Positions 16,346 through 27,895 of a stretch of 64,000 nucleotides of DNA are shown here, in pieces. Made by a program: the position numbers and the translations under genes. The DNA is taken from positions 143,345 through 207,344 of the forward strand of contig BMVA01000015.1 of NCBI GenBank assembly GCA_014650475.1, read 5' to 3'. The notes beneath the pieces were generated by a model. The model was not told the origin of the DNA. It saw only the letters and a program-made list of their open reading frames with translations, and searched no databases. The first letter of the stretch is position 1; each line of letters begins with the position of its first letter. The stretch comes from Streptomyces albogriseolus (GTDB taxonomy: Bacteria > Actinomycetota > Actinomycetes > Streptomycetales > Streptomycetaceae).

Positions 16346-16490
16346 GGCGGGGGGCTCACTTCGTGATGGGCTGCTGATGGGACGACAGGGTACGCGGCCG
16401 GGGCGCGGACCGTACCGGGGCTGTGCGAAGCGGTCGTCCGCGGGTTGGTCACACCGCCGTCCCCCAAGGGGAAACTGCGATGCTGGAGGC

Positions 16491-17720
16491 ATGAGCTACC
16501 GCACGGCCGACCGGCTGCGCACCGTCACCCTCGACGACGTGCGCGGCGCTCACAAGATGCTCTCCGGCGTGGCCCGCACGACCGCCCTGGAGGGCAGCCG
16601 GCACCTGTCCTCACGGGTGGGCGCGCCGGTGCTGCTGAAGTGCGAGAACCTCCAGCGGACCGGCTCCTTCAAGCTGCGCGGCGCGTACGTGCGGATCGCC
16701 GGGCTGCTTCCCGAGGAGCGGGCCGCGGGGGTCGTCGCGGCGAGCGCGGGCAACCACGCGCAGGGCGTGGCGCTGGCGTCGTCGCTGCTCGGCGTGCGGT
16801 CGACGGTGTTCATGCCGAAGGGCGCCCCGCTGCCGAAGATCAGCGCGACCCGGGAGTACGGCGCCGAGGTGCGCCTGCACGGCCAGGTGGTGGACGAGTC
16901 GCTGGCCGCGGCGCAGGAGTACGCGCGTGGGACGGGCGCGGTGTTCATCCATCCCTTCGACCACCCGGACATCATCGCCGGGCAGGGCACGGTGGGTCTG
17001 GAGATCCTGGAGCAGTGCCCCGAGGTGCGCACGATCGTCGTCGGGGTCGGCGGGGGAGGGCTGGCGGCCGGGATCGCGGTCGCGGTGAAGTCGCTGCGGC
17101 CGGACGTGCGGATCGTCGGCGTGCAGGCGGAGGGCGCGGCGGCCTACCCGCCGTCGCTGGCCGCCGGGCGTCCGGTGTCGCTGAGCCACCCGGTGACGAT
17201 GGCCGACGGGATCAAGGTGGGGCGGCCGGGCGACGTGCCGTTCGCGCTGGTCGGCGAGCTGGTGGACGAGGTGTGCACGGTCACCGAGGACGAGCTGTCG
17301 GCCGCGCTGCTGCTGTGCCTGGAGCGGGCCAAGCTCGTCGTCGAGCCGGCCGGGGCGAGTCCGGTCGCGGCGCTGCTGAGCCGGCCGGAGGCCTTCGAGG
17401 GCCCGGTGGTCGCGGTGCTGTCCGGCGGCAACGTGGACCCGGTGCTGATGGAGCGGGTGCTGCGGCACGGCATGGCGGCACAGGGCCGCTACCTGGCCGT
17501 ACGGCTGCGGCTGACCGACCGGCCGGGCGCCCTGGCCTCGCTCCTGGGGGCGTTGTCAGTGGTCGACGCTAACGTCCTCGACGTGAGCCACGTGCGGACG
17601 GACCCGCGGCTGGGACTCACGGAGGCGGAGGTCGAGCTGCATCTGGAGACCAAGGGACCGGCGCACTGCGCCGAGGTCCAGCAGGCCCTGCGCGACGCGG
17701 GTTACACGGTCATGGGCTGA
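16491..17720 (+). CDS. ilvA: Threonine dehydratase (ammonia-lyase)
   Basis: 409 aa. It converts L-threonine to 2-oxobutanoate and ammonia, the entry to isoleucine synthesis. The PLP lysine is Lys61 in TGSFKLRGAY. The phosphate-binding glycine loop is VGVGGGGLAAGIA (about 182-194), and ASAGNHAQGVA is conserved. The C-terminal 80 residues form a single ACT domain (YLAVRLRLTDRPGALASLL). This is the TdcB-with-ACT layout rather than the double regulatory domain of the E. coli biosynthetic enzyme. GGAGG lies just before the ATG. As I recall, the S. coelicolor orthologue is annotated ilvA. Confidence 0.88.
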   Translation: MSYRTADRLRTVTLDDVRGAHKMLSGVARTTALEGSRHLSSRVGAPVLLKCENLQRTGSFKLRGAYVRIAGLLPEERAAGVVAASAGNHAQGVALASSLLGVRSTVFMPKGAPLPKISATREYGAEVRLHGQVVDESLAAAQEYARGTGAVFIHPFDHPDIIAGQGTVGLEILEQCPEVRTIVVGVGGGGLAAGIAVAVKSLRPDVRIVGVQAEGAAAYPPSLAAGRPVSLSHPVTMADGIKVGRPGDVPFALVGELVDEVCTVTEDELSAALLLCLERAKLVVEPAGASPVAALLSRPEAFEGPVVAVLSGGNVDPVLMERVLRHGMAAQGRYLAVRLRLTDRPGALASLLGALSVVDANVLDVSHVRTDPRLGLTEAEVELHLETKGPAHCAEVQQALRDAGYTVMG

Positions 17721-17755
17721 CGCCGGACGCGGCTTCACCCCTTCGGGTAATCCCA

Positions 17756-17784
17756 TTGAGAGACGCGATACATCGCGTTATGGT
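17756..17784 (+). promoter_or_regulatory. Promoter of the DrrAB-type operon with an operator filling the spacer
   Basis: TTGAGA (17756-17761), exactly 17 bp, then TATGGT (17779-17784) make a good vegetative promoter. The spacer is almost entirely the palindrome ACGCGAT-AC-ATCGCGT (17763-17778), with perfect 7-bp arms. This is the textbook position for a TetR- or PadR-class repressor. A leader of roughly 110 bases follows before the ATP-binding gene. Confidence 0.65.
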
Positions 17785-17901
17785 GTGTGCTCCGTCACGG
17801 CACGGCCGCCGGTGACCCCCGGCGCCCCGGGGCGGCGTCCGGCGCCTGCCGGCACACGAACCTAGGCTTTTCCGAAGCATCACGATGACGTGGAGATTCA
17901 T

Positions 17902-18891
17902 ATGCCAGGTGCCATCCAAGCCGAAGGTCTGGTGAAGACCTTCGGAGACGTCAAGGCACTGGACGGCGTCGACCTCGAGGTCCCGGAGGGGACCGTCCTG
18001 GGACTGCTCGGGCCGAACGGCGCGGGCAAGACCACCACCGTCCGCTGCCTCACCACGCTGCTGCGCCCCGACAGCGGCCGGGCCGTCGTCGCCGGGATCG
18101 ACGTGCTCAAGCACCCCGACGCCGTGCGCCGCTCGATCGGCCTGTCCGGCCAGTTCGCCGCCGTCGACGAGTACCTCACCGGCCGGGAGAACCTCCAGAT
18201 GGTCGGCCAGCTCTACCAGATGAGGGCCAAGGCCGCCCGGGCCCGCGCGGACGAGCTGCTGGAGCAGTTCCACCTGGCGGACGCGGCCGACCGCACGGCC
18301 AAGACCTACTCGGGCGGCATGCGCCGCCGCCTCGACCTCGCCGCCGCCCTGGTCGTCTCCCCGCCCGTGATGTTCATGGACGAGCCGACGACCGGTCTCG
18401 ACCCGCGCAACCGCCAGCAGCTCTGGGAGGTGATCAAGGACCTCGTCTCCGGCGGCACGACGCTGCTGCTCACCACGCAGTACCTGGAGGAGGCCGACCA
18501 CCTGGCGCACGACATCGCGGTCGTCGACCAGGGCAAGGTCATCGCCCAGGGCACCTCCGACCAGCTCAAGGCCCGCACCGGCGGCGAGCGCGTCGAGGTC
18601 GTGGTGCACGAGCGCGAGCACATCCGCACCGCGGCCGCCCTCCTCGACAAGTACAGCCTGCGCGGCCTCGGCCAGGGAGACACCACGGTCGAGGAGCACA
18701 TGCGCAAGATCACCACGCCGGTCTCCGGCGGGGCCAAGCTGCTCGCCGAGATCATCCGCGAACTCGACGCCGACGGCATCGAGATCGACGACATCGGGCT
18801 GCGCCGCCCCACCCTCGACGACGTGTTCCTCTCCCTCACCGGCCATGTCGCCGAGTCCGCACAGTCCGACGACGAGGAGGCCGCCAAGTGA
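17902..18891 (+). CDS. DrrA-type ABC exporter ATP-binding protein
   Basis: 329 aa. Walker A GPNGAGKT is at 37-44, signature SGGMR at 137-141 and Walker B VMFMDE at 156-161, followed by EPTTGLD. The switch region reads LLTTQYLEEAD, with Gln where many ABC ATPases have His, as in DrrA of doxorubicin efflux. The C-terminal DrrA-type extension ends with LDDVFLSLTGH. It powers export of a hydrophobic drug or lipid together with the permease that overlaps its stop codon. GGAG six bases upstream favours the ATG at 17902 over the GTG at 17890. The substrate is unknown. The promoter spacer holds a likely repressor site. Confidence 0.92.
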   Translation: MPGAIQAEGLVKTFGDVKALDGVDLEVPEGTVLGLLGPNGAGKTTTVRCLTTLLRPDSGRAVVAGIDVLKHPDAVRRSIGLSGQFAAVDEYLTGRENLQMVGQLYQMRAKAARARADELLEQFHLADAADRTAKTYSGGMRRRLDLAAALVVSPPVMFMDEPTTGLDPRNRQQLWEVIKDLVSGGTTLLLTTQYLEEADHLAHDIAVVDQGKVIAQGTSDQLKARTGGERVEVVVHEREHIRTAAALLDKYSLRGLGQGDTTVEEHMRKITTPVSGGAKLLAEIIRELDADGIEIDDIGLRRPTLDDVFLSLTGHVAESAQSDDEEAAK

Positions 18892-19733
18892 GCGCCGTCA
18901 CCGAATCCGTGCGGGTCGCGTCCCCCGGGAACGCCTTCAGCCGCTCCGTCCGCGACTCGCTGGTCGTCGCCAAACGCAACCTGATCCGCATGATCCGCAT
19001 CCCCGAGGTGGTCATCTTCGGGCTGATCCAGCCGATCATGTTCGTGGTGCTGTTCTCGTACGTGTTCGGCGGCTCGCTGGACATCGGAGGCTCCACCAGC
19101 CCGCAGGTCTACCGCGAGTTCCTGATGGCCGGCATCTTCGCCCAGACCGTCACCTTCGCCACGGCGGGGGCCGGCGCGGGCATCGCCGAGGACATGCACA
19201 AGGGGCTCATCGACCGCTTCCGCTCCCTGCCGATGGCGCGCGGCGCGGTGCTCACCGGCCGCACCCTCGCCGACATGGTGCAGACGGCGCTCACCCTGCT
19301 CGTGCTGGCCGTCGTCGCCCTGCTGGTCGGCTGGCGCACGCACACCAGCGTCGGCGAGGTGCTCGGCGCGTTCGGCCTGCTGCTGCTCACCGGGTACGCG
19401 TTCACCTGGATCGGCGCCGTCATCGGCCTGTCGGTGCGCACGCCCGAGGCGGCCACCTCCGGCGGACTGGTCTGGCTGTTCCCGGTCACGTTCGTGTCGA
19501 ACGCGTTCGTGGACTCCAGCAACATGACGCCCTGGCTTCAGCACATCGCGGACTGGAACCCGTTCAGCGCCACCGTCCAGGCGTGCCGCGTACTGTTCGG
19601 CAACCCGGGCGTCTCCACCTCCGACGCCTGGCCGATGCAGCACCCGGTGTGGGCGTCGGTGATCTACTCGGTGCTGATCATCGGGATCTTCCGGACCCTG
19701 GCCGTGCGCAAGTACCGCTCGGCGGCGGCATGA
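18888..19733 (+). CDS. DrrB-type ABC-2 transporter permease
   Basis: 281 aa. The GTG start overlaps the stop of the ATP-binding gene by four bases (GTGA), so translation is coupled. About six membrane segments are visible: VVIFGLIQPIMFVVLFSYVF, the segments near 85-105, 125-150 and 160-185, and a last helix VIYSVLIIGIFRTLAV. The ABC-2 family signature region AGIAEDMHKGLIDRFRSLPM (the coupling loop contacting the ATPase) is present. Together the two genes form a complete two-gene exporter. Confidence 0.92.
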   Translation: MSAVTESVRVASPGNAFSRSVRDSLVVAKRNLIRMIRIPEVVIFGLIQPIMFVVLFSYVFGGSLDIGGSTSPQVYREFLMAGIFAQTVTFATAGAGAGIAEDMHKGLIDRFRSLPMARGAVLTGRTLADMVQTALTLLVLAVVALLVGWRTHTSVGEVLGAFGLLLLTGYAFTWIGAVIGLSVRTPEAATSGGLVWLFPVTFVSNAFVDSSNMTPWLQHIADWNPFSATVQACRVLFGNPGVSTSDAWPMQHPVWASVIYSVLIIGIFRTLAVRKYRSAAA

Positions 19734-19737
19734 CGAA

Positions 19738-19767
19738 GCCCCCGGCGCCGCTCGGGGCGCCGGGGGC
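19738..19767. terminator. Hairpin terminator between the exporter and greA
   Basis: Perfect 12-bp stem (19738-19749 with 19756-19767) and a six-base loop, between two convergent genes. Confidence 0.8.
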
Positions 19768-19791
19768 CCGTGGGGACTCGCGTGCGGCGGG

Positions 19792-20289
19792 TCAGCCGTT
19801 GTACGGCTCGGCCTTGAGGATGGTCACCGAGGCCTTCTTGCCGTTCGGCAGCTCGTACTCCGCGTCCTCGCCGACCTTGTGGCCCATCACGCCGGACCCC
19901 AGCGGGGACTGCGGCGAGTAGGTCTCGATCTCGGAGCTCGCGTACTCGCGGGAGGCGAGCAGGAAGGTCAGCGTGTCGTCCTCGTCGCCGTCGAAGGCGA
20001 TCGTCACGACCATGCCCGGCGCGACCTCGCCGTCGGTCGCCGGGGGCGTGCCCACCTTGGCGTTCTCGAGGAGCTGGGTCAGCTGGCGCACACGGAGCTC
20101 CTGCTTGCCCTGTTCCTCCTTGGCCGCGTGGTACCCGCCGTTCTCACGCAGGTCGCCCTCCTCACGCGCGGCGGCGATCTTGGCGGCGATCTCCGTGCGC
20201 GCGGGACCAGTAAGGTGCGCAAGCTCGTCCTTGAGCTTGTTGTACGCCTCCTGGGTCAGCCAGGTGACGTTCTCGCTGGTCTGGGTCAC
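19792..20289 (-). CDS. greA: Transcription elongation factor GreA
   Basis: 165 aa. GreA inserts its coiled coil into the RNA polymerase secondary channel and helps cleave backtracked RNA. The N-terminal coiled coil (about 10-80) carries the acidic tip in REEGDLRENGGYHAAK, with the catalytic-type Asp and Glu present. The C-terminal FKBP-like domain includes YSPQSPLG. The start at GTG 20289 (MTQTSENVTWLTQ) matches the family and has GAGGAG upstream. Confidence 0.95.
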   Translation of the reverse strand: MTQTSENVTWLTQEAYNKLKDELAHLTGPARTEIAAKIAAAREEGDLRENGGYHAAKEEQGKQELRVRQLTQLLENAKVGTPPATDGEVAPGMVVTIAFDGDEDDTLTFLLASREYASSEIETYSPQSPLGSGVMGHKVGEDAEYELPNGKKASVTILKAEPYNG

Positions 20290-20457
20290 AGGTGCTCCTC
20301 GTAGGTACTGGGAATACAAAGCATCGCCCTACCCAGAAGGATGGTCCCCCAGGCGCGGGCGAAACCACGAGCCTAACAATTCAGTGCCCGTAGGGGGAGG
20401 ACATAAGCCGTTGTTCTCACATCAGCGCAGGTCAGTGGCCCGGTATTCCCCGCCCGC

Positions 20458-20856
20458 TCATTCGGCGTGACAGCCGACGAGCTCCGCGCTGGTGCCGGGG
20501 GAGGTGGTGCGCAGCGTGACCACCTGGTCGACGCGGGTGGCGTCCCCGTCGAAGCGGAAGTCGGCCCGGCCGACCTCGGCGCCGTCCGCCGCCTGGGAGC
20601 GCACGGTGCAGTAGCCGACGACGCCGGCGTCCTTGTGCACCTCCAGGTGCACCTTCACCGCGTCCTCGCCGGTCTCGAAGCGGATCAGCTCGGCGCTGAT
20701 CTCGTTCTGGGCGACGTAGTGGTAGCCGAACCAGCCGATCAGGGCGGTGAACAGGACGGCGAGCACACCGCCGACGACCTTGAGGGTGCGGTCGGCACGC
20801 TGGTCCGAGGAGCGGCCGTAGCGGCCCTCGGGCAGCCGCGTGCTCGACGTACTCAT
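20458..20856 (-). CDS. DUF4307 membrane protein
   Basis: 132 aa. One membrane helix (about 27-46, VVGGVLAVLFTALIGWFGYH) is followed by an extracytoplasmic beta-rich domain, with two cysteines in GYCTVRSQ and ELVGCH. Proteins of this type sit between greA and the mycothiol amidase gene in many actinobacteria, as they do here. The function is unknown. It is divergent from mca. Confidence 0.82.
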   Translation of the reverse strand: MSTSSTRLPEGRYGRSSDQRADRTLKVVGGVLAVLFTALIGWFGYHYVAQNEISAELIRFETGEDAVKVHLEVHKDAGVVGYCTVRSQAADGAEVGRADFRFDGDATRVDQVVTLRTTSPGTSAELVGCHAE

Positions 20857-20916
20857 GATCGTCTCCTCGGAAGGAAGGGACCGGCGTCCCCGGACCGTCC
20901 CCGGGCGGGGCGCTCC

Positions 20917-20942
20917 GGAATTTTTCGCCCCCCGGTTCCGTC
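20917..20942 (+). promoter_or_regulatory. Candidate SigR-type promoter of mca
   Basis: GGAAT (20917-20921), an 18-bp spacer, then GTC (20940-20942) is close to the SigR thiol-stress consensus GGAAT-N18-GTT. In S. coelicolor, mca is a known SigR target, which fits. Confidence 0.55.
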
Positions 20943-21004
20943 ACTATAGAAGCCTGCGACTGCGACGCCGCACACAGGGCGCCCAACGACTTGAGGATTG
21001 AGTC

Positions 21005-21886
21005 TTGACTGACCAGCTGCGACTGATGGCCGTGCACGCCCACCCCGACGACGAGTCGAGCAAGGGCGCGGCCACCATGGCGAAGTACGTGTCCGAGGGG
21101 GTGGACGTGCTGGTGGTGACCTGCACGGGCGGGGAGCGCGGCTCCATCCTCAACCCGAAGCTCCAGGGGGACCCGTACATCGAGGAGCACATCCACGAGG
21201 TGCGCAAGAAGGAGATGGACGAGGCCCGCGAGATCCTCGGCGTGAAGCAGGAGTGGCTGGGCTTCGTCGACTCCGGGCTGCCCGAGGGCGACCCGCTGCC
21301 GCCGCTGCCGGAGGGCTGCTTCGCCCTGGAGGACGTCGACAAGGCGGCGGGCGAGCTGGTGCGCAAGATCCGCTCCTTCCGGCCGCAGGTGATCACCACC
21401 TACGACGAGAACGGCGGCTACCCGCACCCCGACCACATCATGACCCACAAGATCACGATGGTGGCGTTCGAGGGCGCGGTGGACACCGAGAAGTACCCGG
21501 AGGCCGAGTTCGGCCCGGCGTACCAGCCGCTGAAGGTGTACTACAACCAGGGTTTCAACCGGCCCCGCACCGAGGCGCTGCACCACGCGATGCTGGAGCG
21601 CGGGCTGGAGTCGCCGTACGGGGACTGGCTGAAGCGGTGGGACGAGTTCGAGCGCAAGGAGCGCACGCTCACCACGCACGTGCCGTGCGCCGACTTCTTC
21701 GAGATCCGGGACAAGGCGCTGATCGCGCACGCCACGCAGATCGACCCCGACGGGGGCTGGTTCCGGGTGCCGATGGACCTCCAGAAGGAGGTCTGGCCGA
21801 CGGAGGAGTACGAGCTCGCGAAGTCGCTCGTGGACACCTCCCTCCCCGAGGACGACCTCTTCGCGGGCATCCGGGACAATGGCTGA
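21005..21886 (+). CDS. mca: Mycothiol S-conjugate amidase
   Basis: 293 aa, the family length. It cleaves mycothiol S-conjugates, releasing mercapturic acids for export and GlcN-Ins for recycling. This is a zinc deacetylase of the LmbE fold. The zinc motif AHPDDESSKG places His13 and Asp16 early, and HPDH at 141-144 supplies the third ligand. TTG is the start, matching MTDQLRLMAVHAHPDD. The candidate SigR promoter 60 bp upstream fits thiol-stress control. A small membrane-protein gene begins one base after its stop codon. Confidence 0.93.
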   Translation: MTDQLRLMAVHAHPDDESSKGAATMAKYVSEGVDVLVVTCTGGERGSILNPKLQGDPYIEEHIHEVRKKEMDEAREILGVKQEWLGFVDSGLPEGDPLPPLPEGCFALEDVDKAAGELVRKIRSFRPQVITTYDENGGYPHPDHIMTHKITMVAFEGAVDTEKYPEAEFGPAYQPLKVYYNQGFNRPRTEALHHAMLERGLESPYGDWLKRWDEFERKERTLTTHVPCADFFEIRDKALIAHATQIDPDGGWFRVPMDLQKEVWPTEEYELAKSLVDTSLPEDDLFAGIRDNG

Positions 21887-21887
21887 C

Positions 21888-22121
21888 ATGAGCGCAAGCG
21901 CAAGCCTGGCAATGACGCACCTGGTCCCCCTCGCCAAGGAGTTCGACGAGGACAAGGTCACCCCCGGTGTCCTCGGCTTCATCGTCTTCGCGGTGATGGC
22001 CCTGGCCGTCTGGGGCCTGATGAAGTCGATGAACCGGCACATGGGCCGCGTGAACTTCGCGGAGGCGGACGACAAGGCCGCAGACGCCGCCGTCTCCGAC
22101 ACCGGCAAGTCCACGGCCTGA
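21888..22121 (+). CDS. Small membrane protein co-transcribed with mca
   Basis: 77 aa. A single hydrophobic helix (about 27-46, VLGFIVFAVMALAVWGLM) lies between an acidic N-terminal segment (KEFDEDKVTPG) and an Asp/Ala-rich tail. The ATG at 21888 is one base after the mca stop; an ATG at 21879 inside mca is also possible. It is almost certainly translated with mca and has no known function. A hairpin terminator follows. Confidence 0.75.
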   Translation: MSASASLAMTHLVPLAKEFDEDKVTPGVLGFIVFAVMALAVWGLMKSMNRHMGRVNFAEADDKAADAAVSDTGKSTA

Positions 22122-22138
22122 TCCCGGGCCGCGCCGCA

Positions 22139-22166
22139 CGGCACCCGGCATCCACGCCGGGTGCCG
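22139..22166 (+). terminator. Hairpin terminator of the mca operon
   Basis: Perfect 11-bp stem (22139-22149 with 22156-22166) and a six-base loop, 17 bp after the stop. Confidence 0.75.
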
Positions 22167-22466
22167 CACCCGTGTGTCCGCGGGGCTCGGTGCCGCCGGC
22201 GCGGCTGAGCGTCCCGGGGTGAGCCCCGGCGCTCGGCCCCGCCCGCCGGTACCCGCACCGCGCGCTGCGGTCCCAGCGGCCGGCCGCCGCCGGGAGCGCT
22301 CGGCGCGGGCGTCCGGCAATCTCACGGCTCGGCGGCGGGCCCCAGTGCCCGCGGCCCCCGGGTACACACCGGGCGCCGCACCCCTCCCCGCGACCGGTTC
22401 CACCGCACCCGGCACCCGGCGTGAGTGCCGCACCCCCTGCACCCCGCCCGCACCCCGCAGGGACCC
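22167..22466. other. Intergenic region, no gene seen
   Basis: About 300 bases of very GC-rich DNA between convergent units. Motifs of the form GCACCCGGC recur around 22141 and 22407-22430, as partial copies of the terminator stem. No frame here has a ribosome binding site or family resemblance. Confidence 0.5.
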
Positions 22467-25400
22467 TCACGCGTCCAGTGGCACGGCCACCCCCATCACC
22501 TCCCGGGCGTGGCGGGTGGGGACCAGGCCGAGGTTCCAGGCCTGCCAGCCGGTGTCCAGGGTGACGCCCCGTTCCAGAAGGAGCCCGTAGGACTCGACGC
22601 AGTCGGCGAGCTTGGGGTCGCGGGCCGGGTGGGGCGCGGCGGCCAGCTCGGTGAGCTCCTGCTGGGCCACCGCCGTGCCCACCTCCGTGCCGCCCGGCGC
22701 CGCGTACGGCAGGAGCGTGCAGCGCAGGAAGCGCGCCCAGTCCTCGCCGCGCCGGTCGCCGTAGGAGGCGAACAGCGCCACCGCCTCGTCGCACAGCGCC
22801 AGCGCCTGCGGGGTGCGCGCGTTGCCCGCGTCGACGACCGCCAGCTCCAGGCACGTCCACGCCTCGCCGTGCGCCACCCCGATCCGCTGGAAGTCGGCGC
22901 GCGCGTCCACCAGCAGCTGCCGGGCGAACCCGGAGTTGCGCAGCGAGCCCGTCCGGGCGGCCCGCTGGTCGCGGGTGACCCGCGCCGAGTGGTGCCGGGC
23001 GCAGGCCAGGCCGTAGACGTCCCGCATACGGGAGAACATCGTGCGGGCGCGTTCCAGCTCGCGCACCGCCAGGTCCAGGTCGCCGCTCTCCTCCAGGGCC
23101 TGCCCCAGGTAGTACAGCGTCCACGCCTCGCCCCGCGCGTCCTCGTTGTCCCGGTGCCGGGCGGCCGCACGGCGCAGCTCCTCCACCGCGGGACCGGCGT
23201 CCCCGTCCACCAGCCGGGCCCGCGCCAGCTCGGTCAGCGCCCACGCCTCGCCGCGCGCGTCCCGGGTGCGGCCGTACAGGTCGAGGGCGGTGCGCAGCTC
23301 GCCCTCCGCGCGCGGCACGTCCCCGCGCCGCAGGTGCAGCTGCCCGAGCTGGAAGTGCGCCCACGCCTGCCCGTGCAGGGACTCGCCCGCGCGGTGCAGC
23401 ACCAGCGACTCGGTGAGCAGCTCCAGCGCCTCGGCCAGCCGGGCCCGGTCCCGTTCCACCGCGGCCAGCGCGTGCATCGTCCAGGCGCGGTCGGCGGCCA
23501 GCGCGTCGGACGCCTGGAGGTCCAGCGCCTCCCGCAGCCGCGCCGACGCCTCCGTCAGATTGCCCTGGTGGTGCAGCGTGATGCCGAGCGAGGTCAGCGC
23601 CCGCGCCTCGCCCGCCTCGTGCTGCGCCTCCCGGTACAGGTCCACCACCGACGTCAGGGTGGTCCGCGCCGTGTCCAGCTCGCCGAGCTGACGTGCCGCG
23701 ATGCCGGTGCGCCACTGCACCGAGCGGACCAGCAGCCCCTCGTCGACGGCCTGCGCCAGCTCGTTGATCTCGCCCAGCCGGTACAGGTCGCCGCGCAGCA
23801 GGCAGTAGTCGCACAGCGCGCCCAGCAGATTCAGCACCGCCCGCCGGTCCACGCCCTCGGCGTGCCGCAGCGCGGCGGTGATGAAGCTGGACTCGTCGTC
23901 CAGCCAGCGCAGCGCCTCGTCCAGCGAGGTGAAGCCGTACGGGCCGAAGCGGTCGGAGCGGGTCGACATGTTGCCGTCGACCAGCCGCAGCACCGAGTCG
24001 GCGAGCTCGGCGTAGTTGACGATCAGCCGTTCCTGCGCGGCCGCGCGCTCGTCCGGGTCCTCCTCGTCGAGGAGCCGGGCGTGCGCGAACGCCCGCACCA
24101 GGGCGTGCAGCCGGTACCGGCTGTGCCGGACCCTGTCGATCAGCCCGGCCCGGTGCAGCGCCTCCAGGTGCCGGGTGGCCTCCGCCTCGTCGGTGGAGAG
24201 CAGCGCCGCCGCGGCGGCCGCGCCCAGCGAGGCGCGCCCGGCCAGCGCCAGCCGCCGCAGCAGCCGCCGAACGGTGTCGGGCTGGTCGCTGTAGCGCAGC
24301 CACAGGGCCCGCTCGACCGGCTCGACCGGCCCGTAGGCGCCGAGGTCGGCCGCGAGGGCGAGCGTGGAGCGCGGCCCGAGGGCGGCGCCGGCCAGCCGCA
24401 GCGCCAGCGGCAGACCCCCGCACAGCTCCCGCACCCGCTCCGCGGACTCGGCGTCGTACGGCCCGGAGGCGTCCTGCGCGGCGGCGGTCAGCAGCTCCTC
24501 CGCGCCGGCCGCGTCCAGCGGCTCCACCGGCAGCCGGTGCACACGCGCGGGCAGGTCCTCGGGCAGCCCGAGCGGGGAGCGCGAGGTGACGAGGACCAGG
24601 CTGTCGGAGCGCTCGGGCAGCAGCGTGCGCACCTGCTGCGGGTCGGAGGCGTCGTCGAGGACGATGGTGACCGGCGTGCCGGTCAGATGCTGGTGGTACA
24701 GCTCGCTCAGCCGTTTGACCTGCTGGTCCGGGGAGGTCCGCTCACGGAACAGCAGCTGCTCGCGGGGCGCGCCGAGCCGGTTCAGCAGGTGCAGCAGCGC
24801 GTCCCGCGTGGACAGCGGGGGCTCGCCGGAGCCGTCGCCGCGCAGGTCGACCACGCAGGCCCCGCGGAAGTAGTCCTTCAGCTCGTGCGCGGCCCGCACC
24901 GCCAGCGTCGTACGGCCGCTGCCCGGCTCCCCGTGCAGCACCACGACCGTGGGCCGGGTCTCCGTGCTCGCGCGGGCCGACTGCACCCACTGCCGGATCC
25001 GGGCCATCTCCTGCCGCCGCCCCGCGAACGGGCCGTGCGGCTCCGGGAGCTGCCCGAACGACTGCTCCAGCACGTTCCTCCCGCGGGCCGCCGCGCTCTT
25101 GTCGGTGCCGCGCAGCCGTGGCCCGGTCCTTTTCGGCGCCGTGGACGCGGCGAGGACCCGCTGCTGGTCGAGGAACGGCCGGATGCCCCGCACCTCCAGC
25201 GCGGTCAGCCACTGCAGCCGCAGCTGCTCCACCCCGCCGGGCTGGCCCGTCGCGCCGGCGTGGTGGTGGGCGGCGGGGAGGTGCGACCCGGCGACCTTCA
25301 CCACGGTCGCCGCCGCCCCGACCACGCCGACGGCCACCCCGGCGCCCAGCGCGGTCCCGGTGTCCGTGCCGAACGACAGGTCGGCGACCACCGCCGCCAC

Positions 25401-25667
25401 GCCCGCCACCCCGGCCACCAGCAGCGGCGTCCCGCCGCCCTCGCGCGCGTAGCGCTGCCGGAAGGTGAGCCGGCCGGCCTCCGCCTCGTCCAGGGCGCGG
25501 GTGTACGCCTCGTACTCCTCGGCCGCCGTCCGCGCCATCGCGTCCAGCGCCCCGCGCGCCCGGGACAGCAGCACCTTTCCGTCGGTGCGCCCGCCCGACC
25601 GGCGCACCTCCTCCTCCACGGCCCGCGCCAACAGCCGTTCGGCGTCGGCCCGCTGACCGTCCCTCAT
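22467..25667 (-). CDS. STAND (NB-ARC-like) NTPase with membrane N-terminus and TPR-like repeats
   Basis: 1066 aa. The N-terminal 75 residues are helical and charged. Two hydrophobic segments follow (about 81-97 and 104-126), suggesting a membrane hairpin. The NB-ARC-type nucleotide domain lies at about 210-560, with P-loop GEPGSGRTT at 246-254, Walker B VTIVLDDA at 333-340, and [12 protein letters not shown] and [12 protein letters not shown] motifs. In the P-loop the usual Lys is Arg. A winged-helix region ([13 protein letters not shown]) leads into many TPR-like repeats from about 620 to 1000 ([30 protein letters not shown]). The overall pattern is that of AfsR-like signal transducers without the SARP DNA-binding domain. 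Its trigger and output are unknown. STAND proteins can act in development or phage defence. Confidence 0.82.
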   Translation of the reverse strand: MRDGQRADAERLLARAVEEEVRRSGGRTDGKVLLSRARGALDAMARTAAEEYEAYTRALDEAEAGRLTFRQRYAREGGGTPLLVAGVAGVAAVVADLSFGTDTGTALGAGVAVGVVGAAATVVKVAGSHLPAAHHHAGATGQPGGVEQLRLQWLTALEVRGIRPFLDQQRVLAASTAPKRTGPRLRGTDKSAAARGRNVLEQSFGQLPEPHGPFAGRRQEMARIRQWVQSARASTETRPTVVVLHGEPGSGRTTLAVRAAHELKDYFRGACVVDLRGDGSGEPPLSTRDALLHLLNRLGAPREQLLFRERTSPDQQVKRLSELYHQHLTGTPVTIVLDDASDPQQVRTLLPERSDSLVLVTSRSPLGLPEDLPARVHRLPVEPLDAAGAEELLTAAAQDASGPYDAESAERVRELCGGLPLALRLAGAALGPRSTLALAADLGAYGPVEPVERALWLRYSDQPDTVRRLLRRLALAGRASLGAAAAAALLSTDEAEATRHLEALHRAGLIDRVRHSRYRLHALVRAFAHARLLDEEDPDERAAAQERLIVNYAELADSVLRLVDGNMSTRSDRFGPYGFTSLDEALRWLDDESSFITAALRHAEGVDRRAVLNLLGALCDYCLLRGDLYRLGEINELAQAVDEGLLVRSVQWRTGIAARQLGELDTARTTLTSVVDLYREAQHEAGEARALTSLGITLHHQGNLTEASARLREALDLQASDALAADRAWTMHALAAVERDRARLAEALELLTESLVLHRAGESLHGQAWAHFQLGQLHLRRGDVPRAEGELRTALDLYGRTRDARGEAWALTELARARLVDGDAGPAVEELRRAAARHRDNEDARGEAWTLYYLGQALEESGDLDLAVRELERARTMFSRMRDVYGLACARHHSARVTRDQRAARTGSLRNSGFARQLLVDARADFQRIGVAHGEAWTCLELAVVDAGNARTPQALALCDEAVALFASYGDRRGEDWARFLRCTLLPYAAPGGTEVGTAVAQQELTELAAAPHPARDPKLADCVESYGLLLERGVTLDTGWQAWNLGLVPTRHAREVMGVAVPLDA

Positions 25668-25847
25668 GTCCCGTCCCCCTCCGGCGGCGACTGCGTCCCT
25701 ACGAGTGTCCTGCGGGAGGGGCCCCGGCGCGAGGGTGCGGCGATCAACGGCCGCCCCGTCACCATCCCTTCACACGGAGGGGGCGCACGACGGGCCGCGT
25801 CCTCTCCCGTCCCGCGCCGGGCGGGGGGAGTGCGCGAGGATGGGGGC

Positions 25848-27887
<2,040 letters not shown>

Positions 27888-27895
27888 GCGGAGGC

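Noticed and set aside
17902-19733. Exporter as part of an antibiotic biosynthetic cluster
   Set aside because: Neighbours are threonine dehydratase and greA; no biosynthetic genes are nearby, so it is treated as a stand-alone exporter.
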